Origin: Rhizaria sp. SCN 62-66
Taxonomy: Eukaryota; Rhizaria, unplaced
Direction of reading: 5' to 3'
DNA: 20,456 bases
NCBI GenBank assembly: GCA_001724265.1
Contig: MEDY01000674.1
Coordinates: 1 to 20,456, forward strand
Below the pieces are notes generated by a model that was not told the DNA's origin, ran no database searches, and saw nothing but the letters and a program-made list of their open reading frames with translations. Shown here one piece after another: positions 9,801-16,443 of this stretch. The first letter of the stretch is position 1; each line of letters opens with the position of its first letter. The position numbers and the translations under genes are program-made.

Positions 9801-11695
9801 TGACGACGCACTTCGTCGACGTCGCCGTCGCGGGCTTCGCCTTCCGCGTCCGCATCGCCAACGCCAAGGAGATCGCGGCCCTGCGCGCGCACGCCTCGGC
9901 GAACCGCCCGCTGCCGCCGCTGGTGGCCGCCGACGGGTCTTTGCGCGAGCAGGAGCTGGAGCTGGTCCGTCGCCCCGCGCACGCGCTGCTTATCCGCGGA
10001 CTCGCCTCGCAGCACGGCACGCTGCCCGCCGTTGCGCGCCTGCTGCGCCGCTGGGTCTGCGCGCACGGCTTCGCGCGCGCGCTTTCGGCCGAGGCCACGG
10101 AGCTGCTCGCGGCGTCCGTGTTCGTCGCGCCGCGGCCCTACACGGCGCCCACCACTGTCGCCACCGGGCTGCTGCGCTGCCTGCACCGGCTCGCGACCTT
10201 CGACTGGGACGCGCGGCCGCTCGTGGTGCCTAAGACGCTGCGTGTGGTCCAGGACCGCGCCGAGAGTGCCTCGCAGCAGGCCAAGGACAACCTCTCGGTG
10301 CGCGCGCTGCGCTTCGAGACAGACATCTCGCAGGCGCACCTGGCGCAAATCCACGCGCGCTTCGAGGCGCGCCGCCGCGACGGCTCCGCTGCGGCGCTAT
10401 ACATCGCCACGGCCGACGACACCGAGTCGCGCAACTGGACGCTGCGCGTGGGCCCTGTGCCCGCGCCCGCGTCGGCCGCCGCGATGGCGCGCGCGCAGGT
10501 CGCCGTCGTCGCCGCCACCGCCGCGGCCGAGCGCGCGGCCGAGAACGTGCGCGCGACGCGCGCGGACCGCGCGGACCCCGCGCTGGCCGAGACCGCGGCC
10601 GCCGCGGCCTCCGCGCTGACGGCCGCGCTGTCGGCCTCGGCGGCGGCGCAGCAGGGCGCGGCCTGGACCGACTGCGGCGAAGTGACGGCCACCACGCCCG
10701 CGCTCAACGCCTCGGTCGGCATGGTCGCCGGGCGTGGCGCGGCGCGCGCGGTGGCGTGGCCCTCGCAGCGCGACCTGGCGCGGCTTGTGGCCTTCTCGGG
10801 CGCGTCGCTGGCGGCGTCGCAGGCGCTGCTGCGCGCGGGCGACGCGTCGCAGGGCTCGTGGCGTTCGCTGTTCCGCTCGCCGCTGGAGCAGTACGACGCG
10901 CTCATCACGCTCAACCCGGCCGCCGCGCTGCCCCGCGCCGCCGCCGCACAGCTGCTGCGCCAGGCGCTCTTCCCCTGCCTGCCCCGCGCCGGCGCGCCCG
11001 CCTACGCGGACAAGACCGCCAGCGCCGACGCCGGCGAGGCTGCCGCTGCTGACAGCGATGACGACGACGAGGAGTCCGCCGCCGCCACCGCCGCCGCCAA
11101 GGCCAAGAACGGCGGGTACAAGCTGCCCGCGGACCTGCAGCGCTCGCTGGACCGCCGCGCGCGCCAGGAGGCCCTGGGCCTGGACCCCAGCGCCGAGGCC
11201 GCCGCCGCCCCCGCCGCGGCGTCGTCGGCGCGCGGGGACGTGTCGCGGCCCGTGCACGCGGGCTTCGACCCCGTGGCGTGTTACATCAACGACCTGCGCA
11301 TGGCTTATGGCGCGCTGGCGTCATTCGCGCACGACCCCAACGGCGGCACCGTCGTCGGCGTCACGTTCCACCGCCACCAAGCCCCCGTCGCCGCTGCTGC
11401 TGCCGCGAAGGCCGGTGACGACGACGAGGAGGACGCCGCCGCTGCCTCCGCGGCGGCGGCGCTGACGGCCATGTCCCTCGAGGCGCCCCGCACCTTCAAC
11501 CCCGGACTGGCCGCGGCTGTGGCGCCTGTGCGCGCGCCCGGCTCGGCCGTCGAGGGCGACGAGTCGGGCGAGCTGACGTCGATGACGGCCTTCAACAAGG
11601 CGGACTTGCTGGACCAGTTTGCGCGCATGGGCCGCGGCGTCGTCGAGCGCGTCTACGACGGCTATGAGGCCTTCACAGAGAACGTCAACTACTGA
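6803..11695 (+). CDS. NOL6: NOL6/Utp22 (Nrap family) U3 snoRNP / small-subunit processome protein
   Basis: Single exon, 1630 residues, ending in TGA. ATG 6803 is chosen because it is the first in-frame ATG and is followed closely by the family N-terminus (LYRDNIFKLHIDQLR). NOL6/Utp22 is a nucleolar scaffold of pre-18S rRNA processing in the UTP-C/Rrp7 module. It is built from nucleotidyltransferase-like domains that lack catalysis. Landmarks: D1 SYIPGALMRPRYALDVAV (about 115-133); D2 ITLAAHTLELTE (about 269) and FDCVLLDPCGFTNLLARV (about 500); D3 FWGPKSELRRFADGTILEA (about 770-790); D4 SSNRWPDELIPLVRTKTAF (about 963-982); D5 GTLPAVARLLRRWVCAHG (about 1070-1088); D6 FDPVACYINDLRMAYG (about 1488) and a final helix ending MGRGVVERV. 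Fungal and animal members are about 1150-1240 residues; the excess is alanine-rich and Asp/Glu-rich inserts between domains. Family identity is very secure. Confidence 0.96.
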   Translation: MSSSAAAATAATAATATTELYRDNIFKLHIDQLRTTVSLGTAAAAKADKNAALYSALTRVEGYVRGLKAAVDALPAARFALPAGSVVAGVRVPGGPDAPALEAAVSAPSRLDLIGSYIPGALMRPRYALDVAVQMPDALFGPKDYLDYAYFAKRAAFVAALAAHLRGHGDLTYSDVTIAAFRGDALKPVIEIRPLVVDAATGALARPKGLFGRFVLRVLPALSPTAFPVRKLAPQRNCVKTLEVATPAGVTRAPNALPTPLYNQRIVEDITLAAHTLELTEAAEDLPQLVTALAFIKTWAHRRGMSGTAAAASGNAADAPVPSAKAAASAAAAAKKALDAGAAAATAAAAAATATAGSKKASKGDRGDNGKAAAAAAAAAAAELLSAVSVPYALSAPEDGFNGHLLTSLVLYLRAAGKITPAMSALRIAHALWVFLAATDLTATPLAMPKAALTLPSGLTTSLGSAAAAAAADDDDDGGAGETGAAAMVAFSAATFAGAFDCVLLDPCGFTNLLARVSAQAAHNARHHALLALAYLEGAGSLDALAACRTLTADCLTALELSGAGVACAEEDAMHALVAVEVDEALRYDAAVAVELPAAFWAPALAVDAAPTAAAAALPAGCMAGPIAAACAVPAVTAPLFVAAASNAAGRDLPVHKPAKGSEPAAAPATAAAAAAASVAASPLLSAASPLYPRQVTLDAWSAVCRRAFSLCARALGDRVYLLTVAPAWRGGRCAGFTLRLLFRADTAARLVDLGPSADDKSKAAEFRAFWGPKSELRRFADGTILEAAVWPLPAAEAALAPCHIATHILRRHLLPYDFARAPATQAALSAALAAAAPTAAGVSVSTGAHPLDALVTPQKLPAGSALAAVPAPALSDPAQCASRAALAFKELERALHEMSELPLAVLSAHGTHPALRGTAVFPPAPADRLAAAGTNDAPGAAKRGSALSRTVLEPLTVVIALESSNRWPDELIPLVRTKTAFLLKIGQMLRDKHAFPATVTTHFVDVAVAGFAFRVRIANAKEIAALRAHASANRPLPPLVAADGSLREQELELVRRPAHALLIRGLASQHGTLPAVARLLRRWVCAHGFARALSAEATELLAASVFVAPRPYTAPTTVATGLLRCLHRLATFDWDARPLVVPKTLRVVQDRAESASQQAKDNLSVRALRFETDISQAHLAQIHARFEARRRDGSAAALYIATADDTESRNWTLRVGPVPAPASAAAMARAQVAVVAATAAAERAAENVRATRADRADPALAETAAAAASALTAALSASAAAQQGAAWTDCGEVTATTPALNASVGMVAGRGAARAVAWPSQRDLARLVAFSGASLAASQALLRAGDASQGSWRSLFRSPLEQYDALITLNPAAALPRAAAAQLLRQALFPCLPRAGAPAYADKTASADAGEAAAADSDDDDEESAAATAAAKAKNGGYKLPADLQRSLDRRARQEALGLDPSAEAAAAPAAASSARGDVSRPVHAGFDPVACYINDLRMAYGALASFAHDPNGGTVVGVTFHRHQAPVAAAAAAKAGDDDEEDAAAASAAAALTAMSLEAPRTFNPGLAAAVAPVRAPGSAVEGDESGELTSMTAFNKADLLDQFARMGRGVVERVYDGYEAFTENVNY
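7722..7950 (+). repeat. alanine-rich (GCC/GCT)n insert in NOL6
   Basis: Imperfect GCN triplet expansion encoding about 75 mostly Ala residues with scattered Lys, Ser and Gly (residues about 307-382). It falls between the D2 segment ending TWAHRRG and the conserved NGHLLTSLVLYL segment, where relatives have only a short linker. Smaller Ala/Asp-rich inserts lie at about 8196-8265, 8790-8865, 11040-11100, 11195-11225 and 11385-11465. Confidence 0.75.
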
Positions 11696-12000
11696 GCTCT
11701 TGAGCGCGAGCGCAGGACAGCGAGAGGAAGCAAATGTTGGTCGATATGTGTGAATGAGAGTGATGAATATGGTAGGATGACGGTGGTTAATATTCTATGA
11801 AAATAACGTTTATGTTGCGGGAGTAATATTATTTGATGTTAGGTCAGGTCAGAGGAGTTTTTAAATGACAAATTGAGAGGTATTAGAAAGAAATCAACTA
11901 TATAAACAAGCTTTATTATTAGAAAGAAGCCCAAACTATTTTATCTTAAGATTCACATTCAATGCACTTGATCATGCCACGTTGTGCGCAATCGTTAGCC
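11696..12000. other. convergent 3' spacer between NOL6 and the Gln-rich gene
   Basis: Short AT-rich spacer between two converging genes; it should hold both 3' UTRs and both poly(A) sites. No AATAAA is seen on the NOL6 strand. On the minus strand an AATAAA is present at 11917-11912. Minus-strand triplets TAA (11997-11995) and TGA (11961-11959) lie in frame with the Gln-rich gene and matter for where that protein ends. Confidence 0.5.
11912..11917 (-). terminator. candidate poly(A) signal AATAAA of the Gln-rich gene
   Basis: The minus-strand sequence AATAATAAAGC contains a canonical AATAAA 84 bp downstream of the TAA at 12003-12001 and 42 bp downstream of the in-frame TGA at 11961-11959. Position and strand fit a 3' end for the minus-strand gene and support its being transcribed to this point. 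The motif is short and AT-rich spacers contain such words by chance. Confidence 0.45.
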
Positions 12001-13787
12001 TTAGTAGTGCTGCTGCTGCTGCTGTTGCTGCGCCGCTGGAGGCGGAAGGTACTGCGGCGCATGCTGCAGCGGGGCGGCGGCGCCCGCGGGCGGCGCCACA
12101 GGAGTGGGGGCCACATGCGCGGAAGCCACGCCGTACGCGGCAGCGGGGTTGCCGTAGAAGTGCTGCTGCCGTTGTTGTTGCTGTTGGGGCTACTGTTGAG
12201 ACTGGTACATGAACTGCTGCTGCTGAAGTTGCTATTGCGGCTGCATGGGATAGCCATAGCCAAACTGCTGCTGCTGCATTGGCTGCTGCTGAGGAGCAAA
12301 GCCCTGCACAAACTGCGCCTGCTGCGGCTGGTACTGCTGATACGGTTGCTGCTGCTGGTACGGTTGCTGCTGTTGAGGCATCACAAACATTCCCTGGGCT
12401 GGCATTTGCCCCTGCAGCTGCGCCTGCCCTAACATCATAATTGGCTGCTGATGTTGCTGCGGTACAGCATATCCCTGCGGCACTGCATTGTACCCTTGCC
12501 GCGACACGCCGCCGTAGCCGTGCTGCACAGCGTTGTACCCTTGCGGCACTGCACCGTAGCCCTGCGGCGGCTGCGGCGGTGGTGCAGTTGCGCTGTTGTA
12601 GGCAAAGTCGGGGGAGATGACCTGGGCTACACCGAAGCCACCGCCCTGCGGCTGCATTGGACCGTATGCGGATTGCTGCTGCTGCTGCTGCTGCAGTTGC
12701 ATTGGGCCAGCAGACGCGGCCGCCATGGGAGTAGCCCCAAAGGGCACCCCAGCAGCAGCAGCAGCGCTGGCGCCATGCATCGCCGCGGCGTCAGCTGCAC
12801 TCGCTGTGGCCACGACGGCGGGGGCCGCCAGCGCCATGTCGCGCGAGCTGACGGGCTTCTTCTTCTTGACTACAGCAGCAGCAGTACTCGCTGCAGGAGC
12901 AGCAGCAACACTCGTCGCAGCAGCAGCGTTAGCAACAGCAGAGACGGCGCCTGCGCGCGACGCCGCGCCGCCAGCGCGGGACGGCGTCGCAGCAGCGCGC
13001 AGCTGCACGGTGTTCACGGCCGCACGGCTGCTACTATTGCTACCGCTGTTGGCGATGATGCCGTTGCGCGACGGGGCCGCGCCTGCGCGCGACGGGGCCG
13101 CGCTGCGCACTGCACTCGCACTGGCACAGGCGCCACTGCTATTAGACGGCGGCTGCGACTCCGACGACTGGAGCGATGACTGCAGCCGCGAGCCGGTGCG
13201 ACACCGGCTCCTCGCCGCCGCTGCTGAGGCCGGCCCACTGGCTGCCGTCGAGCCAGCGGCGGCAGATGCAGCGGCAGCGGCGGCAGCGTTGCCGAGCTCG
13301 ACCGCGGCCTGCGCGGCCGCGATCGACTGCACCACGCTGTTCGGCCTCGGCGCCACCGCCACTGCCACACCCAAGTCGCCCTGCGGTGCGCTCTGCTGCT
13401 GCTGTTGCGGTGCGGAGGAGGTCAAGAAGGACTGCGAGGACACAAGCGCGGGCGGCCGCGCCAGCCGCGGCCGCGAGCGCGACCGCTCTGCCGGCGCGGC
13501 GGCAGACGCGGCCGCAGAGCACGAGCCGGACTGCGACGACTGAGCCGCCGCGTGCGCGGGGGCGGGGGTGCGGCCGTCGCGCGACTGCGGCCGCGACTGT
13601 GAGCGCGAAGGCTCACGGGCCCGGGAGCGGGAGCGGGACGACGACCCCACCGCGACCGCGCTGTAGCCGCCCTTGGCGTTCGCAGTCGTGGCTGCGGGCG
13701 GGATGCAATCGCGCTCGCGGCCGCGCTCGTACGCCACCACGTGCGGCTTAACTTTCCCGCCCGCGCCCACAGTCGCCCCCTTTTTGC

Positions 13788-13822
<35 letters not shown>

Positions 13823-15046
13823 GTCTGCAGCAGCTTGCTGTTGAGCGCCGCGAGGTCCGCCTCCAGTCCGTCAGCCGCGGCGAACACGGCCGCCAGCGCG
13901 CCGTCGTCCTCGTCGTCCCGTTGGCTGTGGCGGACGACGACGGCGGCCGCGGACGCAGCAGCGGGCTTCGGCTTACTACCAGCTGTCGTCGTCGTCGTCG
14001 CCGCAGCAGTCTTACCGCTTTTGCCCACAGCAGCCGCCCCCGCCCCCACCTTCGCGGCGTTGCCGTTGCCGTTGCTGCTGAGGCCTGAGTCGAGCGCGGC
14101 CAGTTCGCGCTCGAGCTTGCGCTCGGCGGCCAGCAGCCGGCCCGTGTCGGGCCCCACGGAGAGGCCGATGGGGAACGCGCCGCCATCGGTCCCGGCGCCG
14201 CTGCTGCGGCTGCTATGGTGGCCGAGGCTGAGGCGAGTGCTGACGCCGCTCTGAGACTGCTGCTGCTGCTGCTGCTGCGGCGGCGGCGGCTTGCTGTCGA
14301 GTTTGAACAGGTGCGCGTCGGCCGCGTAGGGATCGAACACGGGCCCGCGCCACTGGGGCAGCGACTGCACCGCCTGAGACTAAGACTGCGACTGGGCCTG
14401 CGGGTGTGACAGGGCGTGTGGCTGAGGGCCGAAGTGAGGCTGCGCGTGTAATTGGGCTTGCGGCAGCAGCTGCAGCTGAGCCTGCGACATCAGCGGCGCA
14501 TACGGTGCCGCTGCAGCGCCGTTCACGGGCGTGTTGACGCCCCTATGCTGTTGCTGCTGCTGCTGCTGGTGCCTGTAGGGGGTGGTGGGGCGAAACCCAG
14601 TGAATCCTGGGCTGGCGCTGACGTTGCTGCTCAGATGCTGAGCCGCGCCCCCTCCACTTAGATGACTGCCAGCGCCACTTAAAGTGGAGCCAGGCCGCGA
14701 GCTGGGCCTCGAGCTCAAGCCGCCCGCAGCGTTTGCAGCGGCATTGGCACCGCTCGGGTTACCGTCGCTTGCGCTGTTGCTGTTGCTGTAGTTGCCACTG
14801 CTCAAGCTAGAGCCGGAGCCGGGCGTGGGCAGGCGCGAGCGGAACGACGGCACCGGCAGCCGCGACGGGCCCACTGCATTGGCACCGGCGCTCGCATTCG
14901 CGCTGGCGCTGGCGCTGGCGCCAGGGTCCATGCTGTGCGAGACAGAGGACGAGGATGATGCCAAGACAGAGGCAGGAGCGGGGGTGCCTGCGCCAGAGCG
15001 CGGCCGCACGGGCCCAAACGCGGCCACCAGCAACGTCGGCGGCGGC

Positions 15047-15079
<33 letters not shown>

Positions 15080-15855
15080 AAAAGCGCAGTGTTTGACACG
15101 TAAGCCGCAGGGACAGGGGCAGGTGCAGCGGCGGGCGCAAGAGGCGAGGCGCCGATGTCAATCGATAGGTCGGCGTCGTTGTCGTTACCGTTGTTGGTGT
15201 AGAAGTCCGTCTCTGACTCTGTGATCGAAGCGTTCAGCGCATCGTCGGCGTTGCTGGCGTTGTTGGCGTAGCTGTGGCCATACACGCTTGCGTGGTTGCC
15301 GAGGTTGTTGCGATTGTTGGAGATATTGTTGTCGTCGTCAGCTGTGTAGCTCATGTCGAATGTGTCGTTGTTTTCGTCGTTCGCCGAGGCAGCAGCAGCG
15401 GCGGCAGCAGCGGTGTCAGCGGCAGCGGCGTCAGCCTTGGCTTTGGCAGCCTTGGCCTCCGCCTCAGCCTTGGCCTTAGCCTCAGCCGCCGCCGCCGCAC
15501 GCGCACGCGCCTGCTTTTGCGCCTCGGCCTTTGACTTTGCCTGCTGCGCCTTCGCCTCGGCTAACGCTTGCGCTTGTGCTTGGGCTTGGGCTTCAGCTAC
15601 TGCATCTGCTTCAGCCTGGGCCTGCGCTTGAGCTCGGGCTTCAGCAGCAGCATCGGCCTCGTCATAAGCGTTACCACCGCCGTGGGTGTCCTGGTCATGA
15701 TCGTGGTCAAACGAGAGCTCGAGCGCGTGCATAAGCTCCTGCCCTACCGTGAATATCTCATCGGCCTCGTCAGTGTTGCGAATATAGTCGTTGCCAGTGC
15801 CCGCGCCGAGAGCGTCGACAGCGCCGTGGGGCGCGGCGGCAGGGCGGCGGGACAT
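12001..15855 (-). CDS. Gln/Ala/Ser-rich prion-like protein; one frame crossed by three TAG codons
   Basis: ATG at 15855-15853 (MSRRPAAAPHG). The same frame runs to TAA at 12003-12001: 1284 codons if the TAGs at codons 492, 1208 and 1222 are read as Gln. Under the standard code the product would stop after 491 residues, and a 2139-bp open stretch (14370-12232) would follow in the same frame. Layout: acidic N-terminus with IFTVGQELMHALELSF; alternating Ala-X helix (about 67-157; AQAQAQ, AEAKAK); Asn/Asp-rich part (about 157-230); Q10 (about 260-269) then PPPP; Ser/Pro segment with SRLPVPS and SRLPTPG (about 331-347); Q7 (about 431); VFDPYAADAHLFKLDSK (about 505-522), the most globular-looking motif; Q11; Ser-Arg-rich stretches near 736-762; SRAG/PSR repeats; Gly-Tyr repeats GYNAVPQ (about 1099-1136); Gln-rich C-terminus. 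No enzyme domain or family is recognised. The composition suggests a condensate-forming or nucleic-acid-associated protein (inference). No frameshift is seen. Reassignment, readthrough, pseudogene and sequence error remain open. Confidence 0.65.
12190..12192 (-). other. in-frame TAG number 3 in the Gln-rich gene
   Basis: Codon 1222. The context reads QSQQ-TAG-PQQQQQ. The frame stays open on both sides with matching Gln-rich composition. One C-to-T change from CAG would create it, and so would a Gln-decoding UAG codon. Confidence 0.85.
12232..12234 (-). other. in-frame TAG number 2 in the Gln-rich gene
   Basis: Codon 1208. The context reads MQPQ-TAG-QLQQQQF. The Gln-rich frame continues for another 76 codons to the TAA at 12003-12001. 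Confidence 0.85.
13789..13818 (-). repeat. (CAG)10 tract encoding Gln
   Basis: A perfect CTG x10 on the plus strand (CAG x10 on the coding strand), preceded on the coding strand by CAA, gives Q11 after LLQT. This is among the purest and longest triplet runs in the window and a likely length-variable site. Confidence 0.9.
14380..14382 (-). other. in-frame TAG number 1 in the Gln-rich gene
   Basis: Codon 492. The context reads QAQSQS-TAG-SQAVQS, an alternating Gln-Ser stretch in which Gln is exactly what the pattern predicts. The next triplets (TCT CAG GCG GTG CAG) continue in the same frame into the 14370-12232 stretch. The minus-strand sequence just after the TAG ends in CTCAG, which could in principle act as a splice acceptor, but no GTACGT-type donor precedes it. 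Confidence 0.85.
15049..15078 (-). repeat. (CAG)10 tract encoding Gln
   Basis: A perfect CTG x10 on the plus strand gives Q10 in the minus-strand protein, followed directly by a CCG run giving PPPP. The Gln-then-Pro arrangement resembles the polyQ-polyP layout of other polyQ proteins. Confidence 0.9.
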
Positions 15856-16443
15856 CGCGGGGGCAAGTCACGCAAGGGGTGCGCGCGCTGTGGCGGGGCA
15901 GAGGGCAGGAGCAGAATCAGTGTGCGTGGCAACGCGTGTGGGCGAGTAAGAGATTAGTTGGGGTGGCGACAGTGGGCAGGGTGAACATGTAGCGTGTGAG
16001 ATGTAGGCAGGAAGGCGAATAAATAAAAACACATTTTACGAGGAAGATATAAACTATTATAATACACAGTTGAGATATAATGCAAGTGGACTTGCTCACA
16101 AGTCGCTATGCTTGGAATTGTGGTTATTGCTCGAGTGGCAGGTTGAGCTCGTTCAAACTTCGCCACCGTTGAACTTGCGGTCTTGACACAGTCCTTCCGA
16201 CAATAGAACGTTGGTAGTAATATAGTACTACTGCGAAAATATTAAGCTTGCCCACTTTTTAAGAACTCGTACTTCACAAACCTATGTACCGTACCACTAC
16301 CTTTTGTTATCTGCTACAGACACCCACTCGCTCCGACCACAAGTAAGTCCGACCTCTCTTCGAGCGCGTCTTTCTTCCCCGCGCTTCCCTGCCAGCGCCT
16401 GCCTCCCGCCCCACACTTGCCCCGCGCAGCGCACACTCGCCTC
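15856..16443. other. divergent spacer between the Gln-rich gene and the ADPRM-type gene
   Basis: 588 bp between two ATGs pointing away from each other; the central part is AT-rich and both edges are GC-rich. It must carry both promoters, or one bidirectional promoter. Visible items are a GTAGTA-N6-TACTAC inverted repeat at 16214-16231, an AT-rich block at about 16015-16080 with TATAAA-like words, and a GTAAGT at 16343 paired with a CGCAG at 16429. The last pair would make an 87-bp 5' UTR intron for the plus-strand gene; that is a weak inference. No gene is supported here. Confidence 0.45.

Noticed and set aside
12617-13543. 308-codon plus-strand frame opposite the Gln-rich gene (Ala/Cys-rich)
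   Set aside because: It is the complement of CAG/GCN repeats. Poly-Cys and poly-Ala runs come directly from the repeat, and no start context or domain supports it.
12232-14370. Treating 14370-12232 as a separate minus-strand gene
   Set aside because: Its apparent start is a GTG, with no ATG near the beginning, and it lies in the same frame directly after the first TAG. It is better explained as the continuation of the 15855 frame.
12232-14382. Explaining the TAGs by hidden introns
   Set aside because: No GTACGT-type donor is placed to remove them, the frame is kept on both sides, and the Gln-rich composition runs through each TAG. Transcript data would still be decisive.
16417-16443. TTG start nine codons before the ADPRM-type ATG
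   Set aside because: A non-ATG start is unlikely in a nuclear gene when an in-frame ATG follows at 16444.
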